The notes below the pieces were generated by a model. The model did no database searches. It was not told where the DNA came from and saw nothing but the letters and a program-made list of their open reading frames with translations. A DNA stretch of 64,000 bases from NCBI RefSeq assembly GCF_000801105.2, contig NC_079515.1:21351407-21415406 (forward strand). Reading direction: 5' to 3'. The translations under genes and the position numbers were made by a program. Positions 11,520 through 23,430 of the stretch are shown here, piece by piece (position 1 is the first letter of the stretch; every line of letters starts with the position of its first letter). The stretch comes from Raphanus sativus. Taxonomy: Eukaryota > Streptophyta > Magnoliopsida > Brassicales > Brassicaceae.

Positions 11520-12816
11520 TATATACTATTATTTATGAAGTGATTTTGCTTATGTGGCGGCTTCTCCATGATTTTAGGTATTTGATTTAAATTTTCCATT
11601 TATGATATAATTAAAACGAAATTACATATTAATAATAGAATATTATTATATTTTTTTAAATGATAATTCTCATATAGATATTTTATTGTTATCAAGAAAA
11701 TCAAATGTTTATATTATAAAGTATTAAGACATAAAACAATTTATAAATAAATATAAATCAATCAAAAAGTAATTTTTTATGTGTCATATTTTTATGATTT
11801 TAGGTTTTTTATTTATTATATAATTAAAATAATTCTATATTAATAATATTAGTTTATAAGTTATATTAGTTAATTGATTATAAACTAATATGATAAAATC
11901 ATTGAAACATATTTTAAAAGTAAGATAATTCTTATATATATAATGTTGCTATGTGAAATTAATATTTTTTTATTATAAAACATTAAGGTATAAAAACATT
12001 TATAATTAAAAATTAATCAATCAAAAATATTTGTATAAAATATTTCTAATATATAAGTGCTTTTAAAAATATTTCACAGTAATAAACATAAATTTAGGTA
12101 TTTGACTTATTATATATTTAAAACGAATTTTATATTAATAATATTAGATTAAATTTTATATTTCCTAATTGAGTATAAAATATGAAAAAAAAATATTTTA
12201 AACAAATAAGATAATTCATATATTTATTTTTTGTTACCTGGAAAATAATATTTTCTATTATAAAAGATTATGAATAGTATAATTTATAATTAAATATTAA
12301 TCAATCAAAAAGTGATTTGTTTATGTGTCATATTTTTCATAATTTTAGGGATTTTTCTTATTATATTGTGAAAAAGAATTGTATATTAATAATATTAGAT
12401 TATAAGTATATTAACTAATTGATTATAAACTAATATGATAAAATCATCAAAATAAAACATACTTTAAAAACATAAATAATATAATTACATATATATATAT
12501 ATATATTGTTTTATCTGGAAATAATATTTTTTTATTATAAAAGATTAAGATACAGAACAATAAATAATTAAATATTAACCAATCAAAACTAATTGTATAA
12601 AATATTTTCTAAAACATTTATAATATATATGTGACTTTAAAAGTTTATCACAATAATAAATGTATATATATATATATATATATATATTTATGCTTGATTT
12701 AAATTTTTTATTAAAGCATAAAAAATATTTATTATAATAATTTTAAAATTAATAAGACATAAACTAATAATTAGTTTTAAAAAAATTATTCCCGCATGTG
12801 CGGGAACAACACCTAG
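11520..12816 (+). mobile_element. Non-autonomous Helitron
   Basis: The 5' end (tatatactattatttatgaag, with the usual TC degraded to TA) follows gattgcta. The 3' end is the perfect hairpin cccgcatgtgcggg followed by aacaacacCTAG and T. The paralogous empty site at 37363-37372 reads ttgctattggtttc, exactly what results if 11520-12816 is removed (gatTGCTA plus TTGGTTT). It contains (AT)n tracts near 12491 and 12661 and no coding sequence. Confidence 0.82.
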
Positions 12817-13159
12817 TTGGTTTATTGTTTTTCCAATTTAAATATTTGACGAAAACAGGGAAGATGGAAATATGTATAACTCTTGTGAATTGTAGCTTTG
12901 ATTTGATAAAAAGCCTAATATCTGAGCGACCAAAGTACCAAAATATTTTTTAAACAAAATTGCTTCATCGGTTCACATCCAAAAATATAAATCAAATCTA
13001 CTAGGCCGAACCGGGACTCGATGTTAGTTGAACCAAGTAGTAGCTTTGGACAACTGCTTCAAAATATCGGTTATCTCGTTAACCGGTAAATCACATTACT
13101 AGCTTGCTTGATGTCTCTCTGAATGTAATGATTATGACTAATCTGTTGATGGTTTCCAG
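12817..13159 (+). other. Residual 5' region of HIT copy 1 with deletion junction
   Basis: This region aligns with 39225-39479 and then jumps to 40214-40293 of copy 2. The join is at gttaaccggtaaatcac (about 13078-13095), where the two parents each contain AACCGGT. Everything between those words in copy 2, namely core 5' region and exons 1 and 2, is missing here. Confidence 0.85.
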
Positions 13160-14028
13160 GAGTAAGTGCATCTCTTGGACAATTGAGTGGCGGTTTCACT
13201 CTACAGATGTGGTTCTTGTTGACCATGGGTTAGTTTATTAGTTTCTTCTTCTCTTTGACTGATAATGTCACGTTTGTTTATTTGCTCTGTTTGAAACAAT
13301 CAAATCCATCACAGAGTTGGTGAGGATACAAGTCTTTGCTCTGTGATTGAGAATCATCTTAAGCCAGGCCCTTGGATTCATAAGCTCAAGCCTTTCTGTG
13401 ATGTGGATCTTGTTTCTCTCAAGCTTTTTATTCGCCAATACCCTAAGGTACTCTCACTACTATCATTCTCGTCTTTTTGCTTGTCTACTCTTGCACTATA
13501 TTTACTTTTCTCCCCCTTGTGTTGCAGGGTGCAAAGGCTCCTTTCAAGGAGCTGGACATCAAGGCTCCTTTGAGGCAACAGCTTGCTAAAGTAGCTATCG
13601 TAGAGTACCCGGTGATCCATGTATATCTACCTTCACACAGCTATGACTTTGACGTTATCAGAGATTTCGACCATTTAAACACCACACCTGATCCTAATGG
13701 TTCCTCCTTATACTATGGCCACAGAGATACAAAAGGTACAATAATAACCTCACGAGAAGAGGAAACAGAAGAAGAATGCAAGATTAACTCCGGTGAGCCA
13801 GAGGTTCTTGATATTATCAAACAAGTCTCAGAGGACAGCAAGGTTGAGGGAGGGGTTACCAAGAATCCACATATTCAGGTTGATCCACCAGAACAAGGGG
13901 ATGCTGCTGATAACATGGTGGTTGAGTTTGAGCAAGGGTTAATAGACACATACTCTGATCTTTTCGCGGAGATGGATCCAGGTGACTATTTCAACTTTGA
14001 ATGTGAGTTTGCAAATGGATTCGATTGA
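13160..14028 (+). pseudogene. HIT-type zinc-finger (BCD1/ZNHIT6-like) gene, copy 1, lacking exons 1-2
   Basis: Exons 3-5 align with the intact gene at 39745: 13160-13228, 13315-13447 and 13528-14028. Splice sites are conserved (ccag|gagtaag, ggttagt donor, acag|agttgg, aag|gtactc, gcag|ggtgc). Translation contains VGEDTSLCSVIENHLKPGPW, FCDVDLVSLKLFIRQYPK and the last-exon FKELDIKAPLRQQLAKVAIV, without a frame break to the TGA at 14026. The zinc finger, start codon and promoter-proximal sequence are deleted, so the locus cannot make the normal box C/D snoRNP assembly factor. Differences from copy 2 are mostly scattered substitutions, so coding constraint may have been lost fairly recently. A truncated transcript is possible if a new promoter serves it. 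Confidence 0.88.
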
Positions 14029-15131
14029 GATGATGACTGCAATCTCCAAAATCTAGCTACTGATGGACTAGAAGAAGGGGAAATCATAGAATGATGAATC
14101 ATCATAACAGAAGACATTACTAGCTCCCAGTGAAACATTTTGGGTCAGCAAAAGGATTATATGTTCATGCCTAAGCTCCTTTGTTTGGTATCAAACAAAG
14201 GTTTTATTGAATGAGGTAGTCGCAACGTTGTTGTTTGTGTTTTGAATGAATGTCATGTGTATCTTGATTGTTACGTACGCCCGAAGTTTTTGTTCAGGCT
14301 TATTTTATTTTACTAAAGCAAATATATTTGTAGTGTTTCAGACCGTTTTCAAAGTCCTACAGTCTTAAAGGCCAAAACACCCAAAGATAACGACCAGGAG
14401 AGTCAACAAGATCTAATATAATACCCCAAACATTATCTAATAACAATAAACGAGCAATGAGCAAGAGAGAATACAAAACCAGGAAATGCAGGTGCTCTAA
14501 TCAAATTTTTGGATAAAACAGTGAGCCTTCAACTGCTTTCTGTCTAAGGGAAGGGACACGTGTATCTCGATGAGGGCCTACGCACTTGGTTTGGGGCAAG
14601 AAACCAAGACTCAACTCTACTATGAAGCAAACGCATATTCTTTCATTGTTTAGTGATTTGTTAATTCTCTACAAAAATATCAATAGATGCACTCGATGTA
14701 ACGTAGGATTTTGATTGAATGATATTTACATACATTCAAGAAAAAAAAAGAGAACACAAAACCAGACAAGACCAATATATATGTTCTGCATTTAAATGAA
14801 AGATTCCGATACTAATGCCAGATGTACCTATCAAGTGCTCAAGCAAATAAAATAAGAGAACAGAGTAGACCCCCTCTGTTTTCATGTTTGTGTAAGGAAA
14901 ATTTGAGTACCAGTTTTATTTAATTACGGATGAATGATCAACACATGAGTAATCTAACAATGAAACGGGAATAAAGAAAAGAAAAGCCTACGCACAGCTG
15001 ACTTTTATTTCATGGGATAATAAGTATCACAAACAATATCTATGTCCATATACACACATACATATTATGTCGAAACGGTTACAAAAACCCTTACAACTTG
15101 TTTCAACAAAACCAAAGGCATAAACTTCACT
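14029..15131. other. Convergent intergenic region, HIT to RLP (copy 1)
   Basis: This is colinear with 41208-42262 (copy 2) and, more weakly, with 56000-56620 (copy 3). Shared words include gtgtttcagaccgttttc and ggccaaaacacccaaagata. It should hold both 3' untranslated regions; no gene is seen. Confidence 0.7.
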
Positions 15132-15753
15132 TCAAAGACTAAACAACTTGTAGAACAATATCGGTTTGTACGAATAAAAGACTTGTCCAATCCCCAGTCC
15201 AAACAAGACTCCAGGGACATATCCCACTACTGCTGCTTTCCAGTTCAACACTTGTTCTTTCTTTGAAGGTTCTGTTTTTTGTGCATCTGGTGTTGATGGT
15301 ACCTTATCTCTAAAGCAACTCTCTTTAAGAGGAAGACCACAAAGATTGAGATTCCCTTCAAAAGATGATTTAGGCTGTCCTCCAAACTGTGTCCCCCGTG
15401 GTATCTGGCCTGTGAGTTTGTTATTTGAAACATTAATGTGCGACAAGAACGAGAGGGTTGCTAGCTCCTGCGGGATATTTCCTGTGAGTTGGTTCCGAGA
15501 TAGGTCTAGTGACTCCAGCCTCGTGAGATTAGACCAATAGGATGGAATATGACCTGTGAAACCATTGTTGGATAGGTTGAGCACTATAAGTGACTTCAAA
15601 AGTCCTATAGATTCTGGAATCTGTCCTCCAAATTTGTTTTCAGAGAAATCAATGGCGGTGTAAGTCCCAAAAATCTTTTCCAGCTCCATGTTTATTCCTT
15701 TGTTTCTCAAATGCATGGATGGGTGATAACTAAACCGGATATTATCTCCCATG

Positions 15754-16384
15754 TGTTGATGTGTTGATGTAAAGATGGCACAACAATAGTACTGCAGAAA
15801 CTAAATCAAGAGACAAAGCAATACAAGCAACCACTATGCTTTATTAAAAAAAATTTTAAACAATTTATTACAAGATCTGCTTAATTCAGCTTTTACACAT
15901 CTAGTGTTAACACCCTAACACACGCTAATGAAAGATTCCTAAGCTATCCGCTTATGTATCTCCACCGTCAAATACTTCAACCTCTGCTTCAGCACGACCC
16001 AGAACACTTCCAAGAGTTGTTCTCCCTCTCTATAAGATCAGCCTACGTGTCTGTGTGTCTCTACAGACGACCCCATTGCTATCTTATATCATTCTCCATG
16101 TTCCTAAAACCCTAATCTCTAAGGAAACACAATATGGACACCTTCCATAACAATAAGTGCAACTTTCATTTTCTTGGAATGCACTTATTCCTCTTTCTTT
16201 AAGTAATAAACTTGCTCCCCAAGTTTATTCTTCTTTCCCTTTTCTCCAAGATACACCCTTACTCTTCAAGTCTACACGACTCCAACTCAGCATCTTGACT
16301 CCACATGGTCTTTACCTCTCAACACGACGTCTGTTTCATCAACTACGTCATCGACTACTTCAGGGCAGACATCTTACATCTTCA
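15754..16384 (-). repeat. 3' LTR of the gag-only Copia element
   Basis: It aligns over its full length with 19252-19874. The outer terminus contains a duplicated TGTTGATG relative to the other LTR. It is bordered internally by the pyrimidine run that is the polypurine tract on the minus strand. Confidence 0.88.
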
Positions 16385-17253
16385 ATCTCCCCCTTTTAGC
16401 TTGTGTGCCAATCAAGCACAATATTCTTATGGTTCAACAACCATGTTCCCCACCTGGAAACTTCTACGCTAAATGTGCTTGGCTCCCCCACAAGATGTGC
16501 ACCACACCATACTTTTCTCCCCCATGAGATAAGCATCATCTACACCAGAACGTCCATCACCATGCTCTTCTCCCCCATGAGATGTGTACTCCTTGGACCA
16601 GAACGTCACCCCTTCTCCCCCTGCTTGATTGCATACTAAGCTAAAACAGATGCTTAGATGTCAAGCCTTACAGAAGAACTTCCTCTTCAATCTCCTCCTT
16701 TTATCTTCAAAGACCTCATGTAATGAAACAGCCTTGCTGAACTCCCCCTGAGTCTAGGCTCCAATCTTCCACTTCTTGGAAGTACTTAACCAAGTACGTC
16801 AGCACCCGACACACACCAATGACACCATGAGCACGCTATCTCCAACGCACCACACACTCACCACAAGCTACACAAGATGGCTAACTCCACCACACAAAGC
16901 GCCAACACCATTACCACCAAACTAAGTCCTCATCAGACTCCATCAGAAACTACTTCAGACACTGCTTCGACACCAAGCAGTAACACACACCAATATATAA
17001 TGAAACCCCTTCTCTCTTCTGTGAGGTCTGGCTTTCTCATAAGGTACGTCACTCCTTATATAGAACTTGCTTTCCATGCGATCAATACACGAACTCCAAT
17101 ATAACTCTAGCTTCATGCAACATGTTACGTACTACCTCATGTAGTACTCCACGAGCTACTACACCAATAATACTCTCCCCCTTTTTGACTATGGATGTGA
17201 ACTCATCACCTACATCTTCAATCTCCCCCTATGAGTCACATCATGGTCAAAAA

Positions 17254-18850
17254 CTAATTTGTAGTTCGCCACCCTCTAAATCGAGGATGAAATCCCACTC
17301 CACTATCTCCAAAGTGATTAAGTCTCCTAGACCATGTATTCTTGGATCTTATCTCACCATGATTAGCTTTCTGAACCAACTTGAAACAATTACGTCGAAC
17401 ATGTCCTTGAACTCCACAAGAATAACATGTAGGACCATGACACCTCATACCATAGACTTGCTTCAACTGATTCTTCTCCCTCAAAAACTTGAAACATATT
17501 GGCCTAATGTGCCCAACCACACCATAATGATGACAAACAGGCTGAATTTTTTGTTGAAATACAGCCTTCAAATCAGAACCTTTACCCGACGTAGCCGCTG
17601 TAGCAGTACACATAGCAGTACGCATAGCAGTCACATTCTTCACACCAGTTGCAGTCTTCACTGCAGTTTTTCTATTGGATGTCTTCTTTGCAGACATCTT
17701 AACCTTTGGTCTTGTAACAGACGTAGTTATAACCTTAACTTTTTGTTCTGATACAAAAACACCTTCAGCTGTAGAAGATTCCCTTTGATATCCAATGCCA
17801 CATCGATCACTCTTTCCAATACTGAGAAGATGATCTAGTTGCTTCGTCCCACCATTCAGCATCCTCAAACCCTTCTGAGTCTCTGCAAGTTGAGCACCAG
17901 CCAGCCGTGCTTCTTCTTCTTTCTATGAGGCACACTTAAGTGCTTCAGCAACTTGAGCTTCTAACTTGACATTCTCCTTAGTCAACTTTGTATTCGCCTC
18001 AACCTGCTTAAGCCAATTCTCATACAGTTTTTTCATAATTCCCAGCAAGATCAACGTCTCCATCATCATCACCATCAACATCATCATCACCTCCACATGA
18101 AGCCCCTGACACAGACGCTGTCGCAGATCTCGCTGTAGATTTTGTCATAGAACCAGACTCAAAAGTTGTGAACGCCACCAAGTTCTTCAGTTGCTCCCCA
18201 TCATCTGAATCAATATCAGACTCATTCCTGACGTCACTATTCTTCTTTTGCTTCAGTAAATTCTCACAACTCCTCTGAGCATGCCTGAATTCATTGCCCT
18301 CAAAGCTTTTGAATCTTAATCTCTTGAAAGTTGGACATTCCCTTTTAAAGTGCTCATATCCTCTGCATTTATAACATTGCACCTCTGAACTGTCACATGA
18401 CTCGCCAGCTTCTTGTCTTCGTTTTCTCAAACCAACTTTCTCATGTCTTTGCCACTTTACCACTTCCTGTAGTACTTGGTGAAGCACGCGGATCATCTTG
18501 ATCACCTCATCTTCATCCTCTGATTTTTGACTTGTTGTTTCATCAACTGCCAAGTTCACTTTAGTATGATTGCCCACGCCATCAAGTTCCATCTCATGAG
18601 ATTTTACCATACCTACAACTTCGTGAAAGCTCAATTCATCTATGTTTAGAGACACAAACATTGCTGCCTTATACGCTGTGAATCTTTCGGGCAGACACCT
18701 CAAAAACTTCTTCACCAGTTTCTTGTCTTTGTATTCCATGCCCAGAACACGAATCTCTTGTGCTAGAGCACTGAGTTGAGAACTAAAATCTGATACAGAT
18801 TCATGTTCTTCCATCTTCAAGTTCTCAAATTTAGATTTAAAGAAATCCAT
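17254..18850 (-). pseudogene. Gag of the pol-less Copia element
   Basis: The first open stretch (18850-18020) contains MDFFKSKFENLKMEEHESVS, LSALAQEIRVLG and LVKKFLRCLPERF of the UBN2 gag domain, then a CCHC knuckle CYKCRGYEHFKREC. After a frame loss in an A run near 18030 and a TAG near 17922, the second stretch (17868-17254) carries two further knuckle-like motifs, CHHYGVVGHIRPIC (one cysteine replaced) and CYSCGVQGHVRRNC. The gag N-terminus upstream (19200-18860) is broken by stops. Sequence then passes directly to the 3' non-coding part without protease or polymerase domains. Confidence 0.82.
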
Positions 18851-19251
18851 CCTAGAACTCTTAACCTTCTCAGTTCCTTCAAAGTGTAATTGCAGAATAT
18901 TTCATGCCTCTTTTGCATCCTTGCATCCTTGAATCAGATCAAGTTGCTTTTTCTTGACTGATGAAAAAATACAAGATATAGCTCTTGCATTATGCCTTGA
19001 CATCTCATTTCTCACGCTTTGTCCATTTAGCCAATGGTTTATTGACCAGAACACCATCTTCATCTATTGTCTTGGGACCTTTATAGCCATCTTCCACTGA
19101 TGCTCAAACATCCATATCAACACTTTGTAACCTTGTTTTCATCATCACTTTCCAATGCCCATAGTGTTCAGGATCAAGCATAAGTACTATATCGTTCATC
19201 TTGCCTTCGGGATCTCCACCAATGACTTAGGTGACCCGCTCTGATACCAAT

Positions 19252-19874
19252 TGTTGATATAAAGATGACACAACAATAGTACTGCAGAAACTAAACCAAG
19301 AGACAAAGCAATACAAGCAACCACTATGCTTTATTAGAATCTTTTTTAAACAATTTATTACAAGATCTGCTTAATTCAGCTTTTACACAGCTAGTGTTAA
19401 CACCCTAACACACGCTACTGAAAGATTCCTAAGCTATCCGCTTATGTATCTCCACCGTCAAGTACTTCAGCATCTGTTTCAGCACGACCCATAACACTTC
19501 CAAGAGTTGTTCTCCCTCTCTATAAGATCAGCCTCCGTGTCTGTGTGTCTCTACAGACGATCCCATTGCTATCTTATATCATTCTCCATGTTCCTAAAAC
19601 CCTAATCTCCAAGGAAACACAATATGGACACCTTCCATAACATTAAGTGCAACTTTCCTTTTCTTGGAATACACTTATTCATTTTTCTTTAAGTAATAAA
19701 CTTGTTCCCCAAGTTTATTCTTCTTTCCCTTTTCTCCAAGATACATCCTTGCTCTTCAAGTCTACACGACTCCAACTCAGCATCTTAACTCCACATGGTC
19801 TTTACCACTCAACACGACGTCTGCTTCAGCAACTACGTCATCGACTACTTCAGGGCAGACATCTTACATCTTCA
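19252..19874 (-). repeat. 5' LTR of the gag-only Copia element
   Basis: It runs from TGTTGATATAAAG (inner side, next to the tRNA-Met primer site) to ACATCTTCA (outer side, next to the CCATG duplication). It would contain the element promoter, reading leftward. Confidence 0.88.
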
Positions 19875-20451
19875 CCATGTACATCGGCTCTCTTTCCTCT
19901 TGAGGAGTACTGATCAATGGTGTACTCCAATTGACAAAATAATCATGTGGTAGGCTTCCGATGAATTGGTTACGTGATATGTCAACCATCCTCAGTTGTG
20001 GAAATGATAGAGGATGTTGAGGAGAATATATAGGACCGTGGAACATGTTTGATCGTAGGACAATGACTTTTAGATTCGGTAAATCCTTCAACCAAAACGG
20101 AAAGGTGTCAGCGATTATGTTGCCCTCCACGTTTAGATACTCTAGGTACATGCAATTTGTAAGAGACCTTGGAAGCTTCCCAGTTATTTGATTGTGGCTG
20201 ACGTCAAGTGTTTCCAGTGAGCCACTTTTGTCGAATATGTCCGGCAGTTTCCAGATGAGATTGTTGTTTCCGAGATCCAGATAATATACTGATGAATTAA
20301 TCAAGCATCCGTGAATTGAACCACTGAGGTTATTGTGAGATAGATCAAGGACACTTAGGTAGCTTTGATTGCACAATGAAATAGGTATGTCTTCTGTGAA
20401 ACTATTGTTTGATGCAAGCATGTACTTCAATCTCGGTGAGATAAAAATCAA

Positions 20452-22200
20452 ACTGACGCAACACTATCATCTAAATCCACTCTATCGCTTACAGTTTTTA
20501 TATAACACAAGCATACACTATCGTTTATATATATATATATATCAAACTGATGAAATACAAGTCATGTATACAATCTAAATCAAACCAATGCTAACCACCG
20601 AGAAAATTTCTTATAATTGGTTTCTCTGAATCTAAAAACAGACTATCATAATAAATTAAAGCAGATCTAAGGATTCATCGAATATATACCAAAATATTCA
20701 ATGCACATGGGTTTAAAGTTTAAACCAAAGGATGGAAACCATCAAGACCAAAACAAATTGTAATTTCAAATATTTAATTACATATTAAGAGATCATACAA
20801 TAAATTCTATACAAAATGAGAAAATAATCAATATTTAGATTCAATTTTTTTATTCTTAGCAATTTATCTCTGAAATACTTTTAAATAATATCAAGATCAT
20901 TTAACTAACTATATTCCATATGTTTAGTAAATAGTTAACAAAAAAACCACAAATACATAAAAGCCAATATTCACCAATCTATATTTATTGAAACATTCAC
21001 CAATCTCTATGTAAATGAATAAATCATTAAGATTTTATATGGCATATTATTAACCAAATATACCATGTTAAATGAACTCTAAAACTGTTTCGAGAAAAAT
21101 AATATATATATTATTTAAAAGCACACATTCCTGTTTTTTCTTCTTTAATGAAAATGTCGATTTTCCAAAATATCTATAAATTTAACAAGAAAAAAATAAT
21201 TATCATTAACATCAATTTTTTCTTTTAATTTATGAGTGTAAAAATATTCATACCCATTAATTTTAAGTCATTGCATCTATGACCTATTAAAAAGCTCGAT
21301 CCACCAACTATGAATTTAATTTTATTAATAGGTATAAATCCATTGTACTTATAAACAAAAGAAATATATTATATCTATATTAAAATTGTAAAATCATTGA
21401 TCATTACAAGACTTATAAATTAAAATGCTTGACAGAAATACAATGCATTAATATTATATGACAACTTGAATAGTTTATTCAATTTTATGTAATATTATAA
21501 AGTATATGAAAAGTTAAATAAATTTTTCTAAATAATATATAAGATTTTCCGGGTATTTTTCCGGGTCAAACGGTGTCGCTACACGTGTTAATGGCGAATT
21601 TCTTGGATTTTATCAGATTTTTAATTAATAGGTTTACATTAAATATGAATTTGTGGAAACATATTAGTTAGTAAAATCTCTGAGAGAATGCTGCATGAAA
21701 AACATAAGTCAATCCAAATTATATACAGCCACTGCATTTATTGGTTTGACTGCCAAGTCTGAATTAAATATAAAAATGCTGCTTATATCTTGATATATAA
21801 AAATTAGGTCTAATTCAGTTCCATTTCAATTCTGATTTTTTTGTGTAATTACAGATTTATTGATAAAATACAGGACAATTTAGGGTTTTCAGATTAAATA
21901 TCGCGTTGTTCGGATTAAAAATCTGATAATTTGGATAATTTTAATATTTTGAATAAAAAGTATTCTGGTAATTCGGGTAATTAGGTTTATAAATAGTATT
22001 TTCAAGATAACTATTTGGTTTTTAGTTTGGTTTCAAATTTTTGTTCTAGAAATATATGTTCGGCTTGGTTATATATGAAATTTCGTTCGATATTGGTTTT
22101 TTTCTCTTCAGTTTAGTATGGTTTAGTTCGCTATTCCGGATAAATGTACCCAAACTAATACACTATTTTATATAGAAATTTATTTAAATGAAATTTATTT
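20452..22200. other. AT-rich DNA upstream of truncated RLP copy 1
   Basis: No coding signal was seen beyond short chance frames. It includes a (TA)n run at about 20527-20542 and a GC-richer spot at 21548-21590 (ttccgggtatttttccgggt). Late in the stretch, words such as aattcgggtaatt and agtttggtttcaaa suggest a decayed copy of the TTCGG-rich repeat family. Confidence 0.5.
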
Positions 22201-22248
22201 ATTTTCGAAGACAAAACCGTGTTTTCTAAGCGCAGGGTCAAAATCTAG
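22201..22248 (+). mobile_element. Helitron-type 3' end relic
   Basis: The sequence gcgcagggtcaaaatCTAG followed by T resembles the 3' terminus of Brassicaceae Helitrons. A matching terminus in opposite orientation starts at 22622. The hairpin here is degraded and I cannot define the 5' end. Confidence 0.4.
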
Positions 22249-22621
22249 TATGAACTTAGAATATAAGATAAAGTGGATGTTCGAAAAGAAAAATGGGTCA
22301 ATGCTTTTGTTTTTCTTATGGTCTAAGATGAAATGAAGAGTATAAATTGATTTATATCTGCATAAAGTAGTAACACTGTTTGCATAATTTGTCCATGTTA
22401 AAAAATGTGGCAATTTATTTTTGTGTTGAAATTTTTTTTGCCTCTTCATACCAATATTGTATCCTATCCATTTGGTGATTCTTTTATCTTTCTCCAGCAG
22501 TTATCGGACTTAAATTTACCATCTTCCAAAGACTGTCGGCTAGAAATTCGGTAAAAGAGAAAGAAAGCACTTAATGGTTTTCATTTAAGAAAGACATATG
22601 GACTCCACTCTTAAAGCTACA

Positions 22622-23430
22622 CTAGATTTTGACCCGCACACCCGTGCGGATATTATTTTATTTTATATGAATCAAATATGATTGGAAATGTTTTTCAAAT
22701 GTATTTATAAGATGTTGGTATCCATTCGGATTTAGGTACCCATTTGGTATTAGTTTGGATCTGTTCGAATTTCGAGTTTTGGTGTTTGAAGATTTCAACC
22801 ATATTAAAGTATTAATAAATTTTGATCCAAGTTCGGTTTGGATCTTTGCGGATTTAGTTCGGATTTTAGATATAATCTTTTTAAATTACCTTTAAGAAGT
22901 TTAAATTCAAATATTTAGTTTTCTCAAATTTTAAAAATAAAATTAATATGTAACATATGAAATTGAACAATATATGCCAAAATATTTAATTTAACATAAA
23001 AAATGGTCTACCTTGAATATTTAGATAGATAATAAATATATATTAAATATATATTGGTTATTTTTAGCTATTTAAAATATTTTCTTTTGACTATTTTCAA
23101 ATATTTTGGATAATTTCAAAAAAAAAATATATATTTCGATATTTTATGGATATTAGATATAAAATAATTAATATATTTAAGTACATACATATGATTAGGA
23201 TATATTGGGATATCCGTCATATTTAATATGGATATGGTTCAGTACTGTTCCTCTAAATACTAATTTTTTAACTCGTTTGGAATTTAATCAGTTTCGATTC
23301 AGGTTCGATACTACTTTTTTTATCGGATTCGGTTTGGTTCTTCAGATTCAGGAATCCGAATTTTATTCCTCACATTTTTGTATAATAATATTTTTGGATA
23401 TTCAACAATCAAAACGATATCAAATGTAAT
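22622..23430 (-). mobile_element. Helitron-type end adjoining a decayed TTCGG-rich repeat
   Basis: CTAGATTTTGACCCGCACACC followed by CGTGCGG is a minus-strand Helitron 3' end with a hairpin (22622-22650). From about 22720 to 23360 the sequence resembles the hAT-like element at 54508-55186 (for example atctttgcggatttagttcgg versus atctttgcgggtttggttcgg) without recognisable termini. The element limits to the right are not resolved. Confidence 0.45.

Larger units (their letters stand above)
15754..19874 (-). mobile_element. Copia-type LTR element lacking pol (gag only)
   Basis: LTRs of about 625 bp (15754-16384 and 19252-19874) are flanked by CCATG (15749-15753 and 19875-19879). Read on the minus strand, the right LTR is 5'. 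It is followed by a primer-binding site ATTGGTATCAGAGC (19238-19251) matching initiator tRNA-Met, and the other LTR is preceded by an AAAAGGGGGAGAT polypurine tract (about 16385-16400). The 2.9-kb interior encodes only gag with zinc knuckles (18850-17254); no integrase, reverse transcriptase or RNase H was found. LTRs are very similar, apart from an extra 8-bp TGTTGATG at the outer end of the left one. It probably depended on enzymes of a related autonomous element. Confidence 0.88.
15132..20451 (-). pseudogene. Receptor-like protein (RLP), copy 1, 5'-truncated and split by a Copia element
   Basis: Two minus-strand frames belong to one LRR receptor-like protein. 20451-19875 encodes repeats such as LDLSHNNLSGSIHGC and LDVSHNQITGKLPRSLTN, up to LPHDYFVNWSTPL and EEREPMYM. 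15753-15132 continues with [11 protein letters not shown] and YLRNKG-type island sequence, then four repeats, LNLCG, an acidic/Lys spacer, a transmembrane helix ([18 protein letters not shown]) and the short tail ILFYKLFSL. Excising the Copia element plus one CCATG copy makes the two frames continuous. Sequence corresponding to the first ~410 residues of the intact paralogue (44680-42263) is absent: upstream of about 20440 the DNA becomes unrelated AT-rich sequence. No signal peptide remains, so it is a pseudogene of a cell-surface immune/development receptor family. Confidence 0.9.

Noticed and set aside
17122..17751. 209-codon plus-strand frame
   Set aside because: It is antisense to the gag knuckle region of the minus-strand Copia element and is composed of Ser/Thr/Leu without domains.
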